From assembly GCA_964036155.1 (NCBI GenBank), contig OZ038422.1, forward strand, positions 34,309,201 through 34,373,200: DNA of 64,000 nucleotides, written 5' to 3'. Source of the stretch: Diploscapter coronatus (taxonomy: Eukaryota > Nematoda > Chromadorea > Rhabditida > Rhabditidae). The translations under genes were made by a program, and so were the position numbers. Shown in pieces: positions 24,276-36,200 of this stretch; within the stretch, counting starts at the first letter, position 1, and each line of letters starts with the position of its first letter. The notes beneath the pieces were generated by a model that saw only the letters and a program-made list of their open reading frames with translations, made no database searches and was not told the origin of the DNA.

Positions 24276-27200
24276 TTAGGCACGAAATCACACAACTGTA
24301 TTTGAAAGTAAGTTGAAAGGTTTGAGTAGAGAAGCGAAAGAGTCCGAGTTAGGAATTATGTTGTTTGTGTTTGATTAGTTAGCTGAGATGGGCTTACCGT
24401 GTTTCTTGTCAATTTCATGCGGTAAGAGATTGCGAATCGAACCTGAATTGCGTCAATCATTTTATCGCTGCCAATTTCATGCCTGGTGATGTTCACAGAC
24501 AAGGTTTTCGATATTCATTCGAGGTTAGAAATTTGCTTCATTCATTTTGCCTAATTCACGACAGCTTACCATATCTTCTCTGGATCATATCCTCGGCAGA
24601 GGCAGATGGGTTCTTAGCTCGTCCCAAAATAAAGTCCAACCCTCCTGCAGACAGAGCATCGATCACATCCTTGACCAATTGAACGGGTGGCTCAGTTGTT
24701 GTCGAAACTTCAGACGGTTGCTCGCTCGACGTTGCTTCAGGTTTCGCGGTGGGCTCGGGGGAGCCTGCTTGAGTGGATGCATGTGACTTGGAGTTCTGCA
24801 TCTCGTAGTCATCGAAGTGGGGTCCAGCAGATGTTGTTGTTTCTTCAGCATAGTCCTAGCAAAAGGAAAAAGGTTCTTTGTAATATGAGGAAAAAAGTTT
24901 TACTTCTTCGCTGTTCTTCGTCTTATCGGGCTCAGAACCAGGAACGAATCCAACACTCTGAGGAAGACCAGATTTATGCTCCTGTAAATTTTCGAATCAG
25001 TTTTTTGATCTCATAAATGAGTGTATACCTGTTTCGCAAGGATAGATCGATTGAATAATTCCTCTTGAACAGAAGGAGGTAGGGTGAGTCCTTCTTCCGT
25101 GGTTGGGCTGGTCGTGGTCGACTCCGCACCCAAACTTGTCGTGGCATTCTGGTCTTCATTGAGTTCAGTGGAGATCGTCGTACTGGAGCCTTCTTCAGAA
25201 CTTGGAGAACTGCTTTCCGAAGGAAGCGTCGAGCTCGTGTCATTTTCAGACGCGGTGGATGAAGCCTCGCCTTCGCTACTGAGGGTCGTACTTTCCAGAT
25301 TCTCGCCTTGAGCAACCTCTGTGGCATTCGAGGAACCGTCTTCAGAGGGCAGCTGAGTAGACTTCTCCTCTTCTTCTGGTTCATCGGTCGTCACGAAGGC
25401 AGGCATCTCGGTCGTGGTGCTTCCTTCTTCCTCTGGTTTACTTGAAGTTGCATTTCCTTCACCACTGTTTTCTCCCTCCACTGGAAGACTAGAAATTGTT
25501 GCATTTTCTTTCTGACCAGCCTCGGGCTTCTCGTCGTTCTGCTCGGTTACCGCTTTATCGCCAACAAGCTCTGGACTCGTGGTGCTTTCAGGGTTTTCAG
25601 AAGACGAGGTGGTCGATTCTTCGGAAGAAACGCTAGTCGTCTGATCCTGTTCACCGTGCAGGGTTCCGACTGTAGATGTCTGAGCCGATTCATCGATGCT
25701 CGAAGAGATGGTATGATTCTCTGAGTCGCTGGAAGCTGTCGATAAATCTGAGCTGAGGGTGGTGGTTCCTTCTGGAACAGGGCTAGAAGTCTCGGGATTC
25801 AAATTCTCTTTGCCCTCCTCTTGCTTTCCTTCACTCGACAGTTCGCTGGGAACTGTCGAAGAGCTGAAGCTGAGAGTGGTCTCCTCGGGAACGCGGCTAG
25901 AAGTTTCACTAGGCAGGTTTTGTTGACCCTCGCCCGCCTTTCCTTGATCCTCTCCGACTGGAGCCGTTTGATTGGACTCCTTTGGCAACTCCGTTGTGGT
26001 CTCCACCCCTTCAGTAGAGGTCTGCTCTGGGATACCTTCAGAGGATGTCTCCACTGGGGCTCCCTCAGACGACGTCTGCTCCGGAACTTGGCTGCTGGTT
26101 TCAGTCTCGGGCTGAGCAGTCGTCTTCGCTGATTCTTCTGATGGTTGAACGGTGGTCTTGCTGGCCTCTTCTTCATCGTCGGTGTCTGCGCCAGTCACGA
26201 ATGCTGGGCCTTCCTCCTCCTGTTCCGATGTCGTCTGAGTTGTGGAAGGCGTCGTTGAAGTCACACTTGACTCTTCTGGACTCGTAGTTTGTCCTTCGAC
26301 CACCTTTGCAGAATCTGGAGAAATTGTCGTTTGGTCTTCGACCTTATCCTCAACTGTGGCGCTTTCGGCCTGCAAATAAATGATTTGATTTCCCAAGAGT
26401 TCCATTGTGGAAGCCGATTACTCGATGAAAAATTGCAACTTTTGAACAAATGCAAAAAAAAATCTTGCGACTATTCGTGAATTATTTTTCTTAACAAATA
26501 AAAGTGTTAATCTAATCAATAATTAGTCAGAAAAATCGTTTTCTTACCTCTGGAATTTCACTCGATGAAGAAATGGTGGTTGATTCATTTTGGGTGGAAG
26601 GTTCGGTGCTTTGAATAGTTGCATTTTCGCTTTCTGGTTGGGGAGTTGACGACCCGAACAGTTTGTCTATTCCATGTCTGATGGTCTCCTCAACTACTGC
26701 AGGAACGAGCAATTTTGGAAGTAAACCGGAATCGGTTTCATTTTTGCTCTCCTCGCTTGAGACAGTAGTGCTCTGCGTACTGTCAGGGGCAACGGTGGTC
26801 TGTTCCTGACCCTTTTCATCCAAGTTCTCTTGAATGGTTGTTGATTCATCTCCTTCAGAAGTCTGTGTGCTTGACCCATGTTCGCCAAGAGGATTCACGG
26901 TGGAAGACTGTATAGTTTCTTCGGTACTTGGTTCGGAACTGCTTGTTTCATTTCCGGCATTCTCGTGTTGTTCTCCTTCAACAGGACTTTTAGATGAAGT
27001 TTCCTGGGGAACTTCTGTAGAGCTGCTTTCTTCAACCGGGCTTTGAGAGCTTGATCCTTGTTCCCCAATAGGATTTACAGTCGACGTGCTGGTGGATTCC
27101 TCAGAAACTGGCTCTGAGCTTGTGGCATTCTCGTGTTGATTTTCCTCATCGGAGGCTGCAGAAGATGGTGGAAGAGGGGAAGTTTCTGTGGAGCTTTCTT

Positions 27201-30200
27201 CAGAAGGGCTCTGTGAACTTGGCTCGTGTTCGCCAAGAGGATTTACAGTTGATGACTGCGTCGTTTCTTCGGAACTTGGTTCAGGACTCGTTGCATTTTC
27301 GCTTTCTGGTTGGGGGGTTGACGACCCGAACAGTTTGTCTATTCCATGTCTGATGGTCTCCTCAACCACTGCAGGAATGAGCAATTTTGGAAGTAAGCCG
27401 GAATCGGTTTCATTTTTGCTCTCTTCACTTGAGACAGTAGTGCTCTGCGTACTGTCAGGAGCAACGGTAGTCTGTTCCTGACTCTTCTCATCCAAATTTT
27501 CTTGAACTGTTGTTGATTCACCTCCTTCAGAAGTCTGTGTGCTTGATCCATGTTCACCAAGAGGATTCACGGTGGAAGACTGCGTCGTCTCTTCGGAACT
27601 TGGCTCAGGACTCGTTGCATTTTCAATTTTGCCTTCTTCAACCGGAACTGAGGATGACGATTGCAGAGGAGCTTCCGTCGTCTGTTCGCTTTCAGAAGGA
27701 GTTTCAGATTTGTCTCCAGTCAAAGGATGCTCCTCCTCAAATGAAGTTGTACTTGGAAGGGCTGTGGTCGTGGACTCCTCGTTTTCTGGCTGAGTGGTTG
27801 ATTCGTCGTGATTGCTCTCCATCGAGCTACTTTCAGGGACTTGTGTGGTGCTTTCAGATTCTTGTTCACCTTGTGAAGTAGCGGAGGGCTCGGTACTGGT
27901 CTGTTGTCCTTCTGCCTGGCCGATCGTTGATTTCTGAGCCTGCTCTTTATTTTCCTCTTCACCAACAGGGCTTGATGTTGTTACATTCGTTTCTCCACTC
28001 GTGGTTTCTTCCTGACTAGGAACGGTCGTTGTCTGCTCATTCTCCATATTTCCAGTTCCGGCGGAGGGAGTGACATCTTCCTGCATTCCTTCAGGACGTT
28101 GATTTGGCTTCCTATCCTCAGGGTTGTTTGTCGAAGTCGGCATTTCACTGATTATTAGGCCAGAGCCTTCCTGGCTGGTTGACGATTCGACTTTCTCAGG
28201 ACTTGTTGTTGTTGTTGCATTTTGCTCTTCTCCTTGAACTGTGCTGCTAGACGAGCCTTCAACACTGGTGGTACTTGATTCAGATTCCGTTGGAGGAGTG
28301 GCAGGAGGAGGTGGTTCTGTGCTAGACTGGGCTTCACTGCCTTCCTTCGAGCTGCTTTCAGGAAGTTGTGTCGTAATTTCGGTTGCTTGTTGTTCTTGTG
28401 AAGTTGTGGGAAGCTCGGTATTGCTCTCGCTTTGATCAGAGGAGCTGCTTTCTGGGCTCTGCGTGGTCGATTCGTTTTGCCCTTCTGTCGAGCTTTCGAC
28501 ATTTCCCTCTGAGCTGGTGACGGGTAATTCTGTGGTGGTCTGGACGCCTTCTGGATGGCTGACGGTTGACTTCTGAGCCTGGTCTTCTTCAACTTCAGTG
28601 GTGCTGCTTGAAGGCTCTGGGGTCGTGACCGAGCTCATCCCTTCCTGATCGTGACTGTGATCGCCAGACAGCAGTTCAACCGAGGATTCGCTCTCCTTTG
28701 CTTTCGTGGTGGTTCCCTCGGGAATTGAAGTGCTCGAGCTAACTTGTCCATCCTCTGATGTGCTTGACTCAACTTGTCCGGCCTCAGTCGTCGTCTGCTG
28801 ATCAACTTGAGTAGTGGTGGCTGATTCATCTTCACTCAACGCCGAAGTAATCGTTGTGCCTAAAGTTTATCATAAAACGAAATAAGCTTTCAAGAAAATT
28901 TCAAACCTGATGTGCTATCGGCTTCTAATGTCGTGCTTTCTGCTTGTTCCGTTGGCAGAGTAGTGGACTCATGAGATGCTTCTGAAGCCACTGATGTCGT
29001 CTCGATGTGCTCTTCGCCTCCACTGCCTTCGACTTCAGTTGTTGAGCTCGTTTCAGATTCTAAAGTTCACCAAATTAAGCATTCCATTCGAAAATGACGA
29101 ATAAACCCGAAGTGGATTCAGCGGGTGTCGAAGTTGTCGTTTCCGAAGGCTCCGAACTAGCTTCGGACTCTGAAATTCATAACTTTGAAAACTCCGTTCA
29201 AAAATGAGGAATAAACCCGAAGTTGTCGACTCGGAAGGCTCCGAGGTGGACGACGATGAACCTTCATCAGGAGTAAATTGGGCGGCATCACCTTTCAATT
29301 CAGGCTTCGAAGTTTCGGTGGTTGGTTCAGAGGACCCTAAAAGAAATTTTCAGTAAAAACTATCTGTAACATATCTTAAAATACCTGCAGAAGGTTCGGT
29401 TGAAGTCGAGATTCCCTCAGATTCCGAGCCGCTTGAAACTGTAGTCTCCTCCTCACTTGGCGAAGAACTCGAGGTTTCCTAGAAAATATCTTTCCTCATA
29501 AAGTTTGCAAGATAGATGATTCGAAAATAGCAACTTTTGACAGAACAAAATGAAATGACAAGACCAAGCGACTGATATGTGCAACGTGATTTTGGAATGA
29601 AAGGATGTATTTTCATTTTTGTATTGGTTCCAAAAAGTCATGGTATTCCCAGTTTGTCGAAAAGATAAGTTTACCTCATTTGGGCTGGCAGTTGTACTAC
29701 CTTCTTCATCCTCACTCTGTTGACTCGTGGATGTCGTCACCTCAGATTCTGGATGTCCGACCGAGGAAATTGAAGCTGCTTCTTCGGGCAGAGATGAAGT
29801 AGAACTTGGGGAAAGAGTAGTCGATTCTGTCTGCTGTTCCCCTTCATTCTCTTTGCCTTGAGACTCGGACTGTGTTGTGGAACTCGTCAGTGTTTCTTCC
29901 TCTCCATGTTCATGTTTGGAATCGCCGCTTTCCGGAGTTACAGGCAGCAATCCTTCAAAAGTTAAAACCTTGTTTCCAAAAATCAATTAAATACTGCGTA
30001 CCTTTATCAGTGGAAGATTCCACCGTCGTTTCTTCAGAAGGCTGGGAAGAGCTTTCAATTCCAGAAATAGTGGTGGCCTCTGTACTTGAGCTTTCCCCAC
30101 CAGAACCTTCAACATCTGAAAATTTCTAGCGTTATAAAATACTTAGAGACAGAAAGGAAAAAGTACCGGCTGAAGAAGTCTCGGACTGCTGTGTCGTACT

Positions 30201-33200
30201 TTCCCCTGCCTGCTCATGACCGGCTTCTTAAATTCGTAAGGTCAACTAGTCGGGAAATATATTGAGAAAAGTTTGCCTGATGAAGAAGTCTCCGGTTGCT
30301 GGGTAGTGCTTTCCCCTTCTTGTCCATGTTCTTCCTCCGATGGAGTGCTGGATGGATGCTCTCCTTCGGGACTTAGCGAAGTCGACTCGACGTGATCTTC
30401 AGTTCCGCTGCCCTCGACTTCGGTAGTTGAGCTTTCATTTGATTCTAAAATTTGAAATTTTCTTGCAATAGTCTTGAAACTTTTAAACCTGAAGTGGACT
30501 CGACCGGATTGGTAGTTGTCAATTCAGAAGGCTGCTCAGTCGAGCTAGTTTCACCTTCTGTGCTGCTCTGCTCGCCTGAACTCGATGTTGTCTCGGGAGA
30601 TTCTATAAAGAAACGTAAGATTTAAAAAAAAAAAAAAAAGTCTAATCTTACCAGTAGTTTGACCGGCTTCCGTTTGCGATTCTGGAGGGGTTAGTGTCGT
30701 GCCTTCTGTGGAGATCGTCGTTTCCTGTGCTAATGTGTTGCTGGTTGATTCTAAAAATAAAATTAGATAAAATTATGTGAAATTTTAAAAGACAAACCCC
30801 CTTCAGAAGGGACTGTTGTAGTCACTCCCTCTTCACTGACCGTGCTGGCTGAAGCAGGTTCTGAAGAGAAACTCAATTTCAACCTATCTTGTCGGCATAA
30901 AATATAAGCCTTACCTGCAGTAGTACTCTCTTCAGATGGACTACTTGATTCGCTTGGACTTGTAGTGGTCTCTAGAAATTAGTAACTAAATTTTAAACCC
31001 TAAAGGTTGAAAACCTTCACTTGGGCTCTCCGAGGTCGTCTCCTGACCTTCCCCTTCTCCAGAACCCTCAATAGAACTTGTGGTTGTCTCTTGAAGTGAA
31101 GTGGAAGTTTCTGAAGGCTCTGGCGTAGATGAGCTGGTGTCTTCTTCCTTCTTGGTGGTTGCTAAAAAAATTCGTTGATTTTTCGATTCAAATTACCGAA
31201 ACCTTCAGGCGAGCTTGGCGTCGTTTGATCTTCAGACATAGAGGTGGCTTCTTCCTCTCCCTGCTCAGAAATCTCCGGTCCCTTCGAAGATCCAGAAGGC
31301 TGCTCCGTCGTGGGTGCGAGGGTAACTCCCCCAGATGTGGTTCCAGCTGGAGTTGGCTCTAAAGTGCACATCTTAAAATTATGTTTCACAACACATTAGG
31401 GGAATCCCCAACACATTGATTGGTGATGTGAACATTGTGAACATGAATTTGTGCTCCATGAATAAAAAGAGCAGGCCATGCGATAGAGTGATCGAGAAGT
31501 GGAGGTAAAAAAATCAAATGCAAAAAGTTCCGTTCCTAATCCCAAAAATTCAGGGTCTAAACACAAATCCTAATTCTCACTGCATTGGAAGCATTGTAGA
31601 AGGAACATCCGCTGTGAGGTGGACACATAGTTGTAGTGGGATTGATTGTCTGTGCAATTCTCATAGAGCGTTCTGCCCAAGTAACATTTGGAGGAGACTG
31701 GATCAAACATCGCTGCCCGGCAAGCTCCCATGAAACAAAATCGAGCGCACCCATTGGCACTGAAATTTTTTCTTAACATAAAGTTCATCGGTAGAAACGT
31801 TTACTTTTTGGCCGTCTTCGAAGCGTAATAATTGAATCGATTGAAATCGGCGTGCTCATCCACTTCGTAGTTTATGAAACAGACTGAAAACCAACACAAA
31901 CTAATACCTCTTGTGTACACTTTTCCTAAACTCATCAAGCACATCTTCGCATGCTTTCGTGCATTTGGTGAACACTTTTAAACTAATTCGGACATCTAAT
32001 TTCTCCGCATACGATTCGGTGCATTCAAAATTCATGCAGACATCTCCTCGAGTTTACATAAATCGTACATGCGAACCTGGATACTCAAATGTACCTTCTT
32101 CTGTGGTATGAGGTGGGAGTGTGCTTACACCGCCCGCCTTTTGCTCATCCTTTTCTACTGTTGTACGGTTGATGGGAACCTCATCCTTGCTCGAAGCAAC
32201 GTCAGTAGCTGGGCCTGAAAAAGAAAATTCAGGGCCTAAACTATTCTCTAAGAAATTTACCCTTCTCGCAAGTTGTGCAAGAGAGAGAAATGGCAGTTGA
32301 ATTGTCAGCATCAGATACGAGACTGCTCGTTCGTTCGTTGCAATAGTCTTCGTCTGATGGGGATCGAGTGTTGACAGTGAATTGGCACATTTGCGCTTCA
32401 GGAGAATAATAGGCGTACTAAATTCAAAATAGAGCAAATTTCCTTCTTCATAGAACTCACTTCGCATTTGTACTTGTAGCAGATTTCTGCGCACTCCTTT
32501 GAACTATGAGCATCTGTTTTGTTGACTAGCAGAGTGACAATATCAAAATCAATATTCGAGTTCGTGTAGAATTTAATTGTGCCATCACAAGCTGAAACAA
32601 CTAATCCACTTTATTCATGTGAGAAGTAGTTCACTTTGCTGCTCAATATTCGGATTCCACTTTTCTGCAGTTGTCACTTCCTCGTCTTTATTTGCGGCAG
32701 TCGAAGTTTCGTTGTCAGAGTCGTGTGAGAAGTCTATCGAAGTTGCCTTGTCATCCTTTGAAGGAACAGTCGTTGACTCATTTTCGCTTCCACTTGAAGT
32801 GTTTGCTTCAGAACCAGGAACCGGCGTTGAGCTTCCAGATTCCGACCCCTCCTGGCCTTCACCTGGTTTTTCAGAGCTTGACCCAGAATCCGTTTCAGGT
32901 CCTGAGATCATATTCATAGTCATACATTCATTTTAAATCCAGAGTGAGTTTAACCATGGGGTCAAAATATGTAATGGAACTTGACATTTTAACCCCAAAG
33001 TTAATTCCAGGACAAGGGATAAATCGTTTGTGAATGTCACCTGGAGATGTCGACGAGGAGCTCTCGCCTTCTTGCCCCTGCACTGTTGAGCTTCCCACTT
33101 CAGACTCGGAGCTTGACGTGGTCGATTGGCCGTCTTCTGAGCCAGACTGTGGGGTGGAAAAGCCTTCAGAGTCTGGAGCATTGGTGGAGCTGCCTTGTTC

Positions 33201-36200
33201 AGATTCCTTAGTGTCTCCTTCACTCTGCTGGCTCGAAGTCTCGCTTTGATCAGTCGTCACTCCACTTCCTTCTTCAACTGTAGTGGTCTCGATGGTTGCA
33301 CTCTCAGAAGGGAGTGATGACGACTGCTGCTCGCCTTCAGGAGAGCTCGACTCCGGAGCTTGAGTTGACGATTGATCAACCTCTCCAAACGGCACTTGAG
33401 ATCCGGCTCCCTCTAAAGTGAAATTGCTTAGTTGTAAACTTTTTCAAATCAAATTGCCTGGCTTGTCAGTATCCTGTCGTCCCTCTTCACCGCCGTTTGG
33501 ACCCTGCGTAGCAGCTTCTTGATCCTTATTGTGGGTAGCAGAAATCGTATCTAGAATTTGAAAGTTTAGATTAATTGTATAAACAAGAGGTGCCTTCATT
33601 AGAGTCCAACTTGGTTTTGATGTTCGTTTCGATTTCAGTAGACAGAGGCTTCGAGCTGATCACTTTGCCGAATCCGTCGACAGCCACAACATGCTGATCA
33701 GAAATGGCCTTGTAAGGTGGAGCAGTCACTATAATTGATCCCATAACGCATACAGTAGCCTCCTCATTGTTTTTGAAATTCTTCGCATTCTATGAATCAG
33801 CCTTTTTCACGACTTGTTTATATTTCGCAACCTGATTTGAGGTCTCTTTTCACATGTTTCACACACTGCTGGGCGCATAAGGCACTTGACGCTATTAAAA
33901 TTCTTTACATTTGACGAAACAAGACACGGAATTCGCTCCCGTCTTCGATTAGAATCGTCGCTGCGCTCTGCTCCAAAGTTCATATGAATGAAATTCCAAA
34001 ATGCGAGTAATTTAATGAAATGAGTAACGCCACGCATTTCAAACGTCAAGTGGATCCTTTCCAAATTTAGGAACTTGCTAGAACGAAACAACAAAGACGT
34101 ACCGAATTCTCCGTTAGCTGGACATTTGAGACAGTCGATTGTGATCGGCTGGCCCGAGTACTGAATCGTCTTGTATGGCACCAGAGGCGTGACAGAACAA
34201 TTGTACTGCGCATAATAATAGAGAGTACATGGATCCTTCCTAGTTTCATCGTATTGCAGTGAATAACAGAACTAAACTTTTAAAAATATTTTTCTTCAAT
34301 CTTATCTCATACCTGATTGCCGAAGCATTTCCTTATGCAAGTATGAAAGTCCTCGGTTTTAATTTCAACAAATACGTAAGGAAACCGAAACTTGGCGCCT
34401 TTATTTTCATACGCATAAATATTGTCGTCCTGACAGCCTGAATTTATCACTTTGTCAATGTCGTTTTCCATCAAATTGACGATTTATCATGTGTGTTTTA
34501 CTCCTTTACTATGCGCTTCGCATTTGAGTAAGTGGGTCAAAAATTATGGCTGAAGAAAAAGACGAAGAGTTCTAAAACTGGACAATTATCCAGTTAGTTG
34601 TTTGTTCAACCCTCTCCTTATACGACAAATATTCGAGGAATTTCGCGTGATATGAAGAGTGGTAGATGTGATGACAGAGTCGAAGTGATTTTATTGCTTG
34701 CCTTGATTTCTCCATTTATTTTCTGTGCTATCACCAATTGCTAGCATATTTCATCTGTAGCGAAATCTATGTCGTTTTTCATTTAGTCTACGTCCCAAGT
34801 TCTCTTCTTTTCATATCAACACAAATACAGTTCGCGCAAGTTGATTTGGAATGAGGCAATCTAAAGATGACGGTTTGCAGTGGGAAATTAGAGCATTGTT
34901 TTCTCCTCGAAGAGATGATCAGAGTTTCGATTTTTTCGCCTTCACGCAACATTGATAAGTCAATTAGTGTACTGGCTTCCATTCAAGAAAGTATTGATTT
35001 TGCCGCTACTTGAATGGGCGACAGTTTCTCCTGCTAAAAGCGAAGCTAGAATTCTGCCGGTTGGAAGGTTTTAAATTTTATCGACAACCCGTCCGTTCGC
35101 GCGGCAGGATGGAAATTAGCTGCGCGCACACACAGAGAAAGTGTGAAAAGAATTGGCGATCGATATAAATGCCCTTGATTGACTGTTTCTGTTACTTCTT
35201 CACTTCTCAAATAGCCCTAATGCATATGACTGCATGACTGAGAAGGACACATGTTTTCACGCTTGAGAAAAATACATTGAAATTTTGAAAACCTGGAATG
35301 TCAGGAGAGACAATAAATCACCCAGACAATGTCTTGCATGATTCCTTTTCTTGATAGATCCATCAGTCATGAACACTCGAAACAGCCGAAATAAATTACT
35401 TTCCCGTATTTATACAAGTTATGCGCAAGTTTTTCCACGCACGACCGTCTGATTGCCAATTTACATAGTAAAATTGAGCCGTTGATCAAAAAGATCTATG
35501 AGGGTCAAGGTACAGAAAATTACATAAATTTGTCAATTTTTCCCATCCAAAATTCAACATGTTCGATAGTTTCATGGAAATTGTGCCTTTCGCTCTTTCA
35601 TTTCGAAAAAGTGTTTGCTTTTACCCCACCTACATAATCAGGTTTTTGCCTATCATCATCACATGGAAATGCCCCGAAATGGAACTATGACAATATATGA
35701 AGAGGGCGAGAAAAGACTCGAAACAATTTTGTCATTTGTCATATCAGTTTTTATTGATTTGTCAAAGTTCATAGATTGTGATCTTGTTCCAAATACGGTA
35801 AAGCTTCTTGGAGATTTATTTCAGTGCTTCGTTTTTCAAATCCTCGAGAGATTGGCATCAAAAGGGACAAGGACGAATCGCTAGGTTCGTTTCGTGTCCC
35901 GCTTTTTCCCCAAGAAATTCCGACCTACAAACCAGCACTGAAATGACTGACGACTAGCTCCAAAATTCCTTTTCTTTTCGGTGTAAATAGTGGGTAATTT
36001 TGAAGACAGAGAAGAGAGACATGGAAAGGATAGCGTTCGCCTAAAAATTAGGTGGATAACCTTCAAATGCGCTATGTGTTGTAGATTTAATCTCGGTTAA
36101 TTTTCGACTATGCGCGTGATACCCCTGTAAACATCGAACGGCGATATCGTATGCTCTCTAAATGCGCGAAATATTAATCCCCAGGACTAAACGGTGCGCT

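Larger units (their letters stand above)
26548..28859 (-). other. Largest mucin exon (770 aa, Ser/Thr/Glu-rich)
   Basis: A 2.3-kb exon open in one frame, made almost only of Ser, Thr, Glu, Pro, Gln and Gly with recurring STT, SSS, TTE and ESST words and many N-x-S/T sites. A hydrophobic helix-like segment (LLPKLLIPAVVEETIRHG) followed by DKLFGSS occurs twice. It is preceded in translation by many small exons and followed by the 447-residue exon 25029-26369 of the same composition. The other-frame ORFs here are composition shadows. Confidence 0.85.

Noticed and set aside
24687..28435. Many long ORFs on both strands opposite or out of frame with the mucin exons
   Set aside because: They are composition artefacts of Ser/Thr/Glu-rich codons; only one frame joins across introns with the signal-peptide and PAN exons.
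33807..34181. 124-codon minus-strand ORF read through the second PAN region
   Set aside because: Its frame cannot enter the following PAN exon without a stop. A short exon at 33854-33891 (phase 1 in, phase 0 out) restores a typical CAQQC PAN motif instead.
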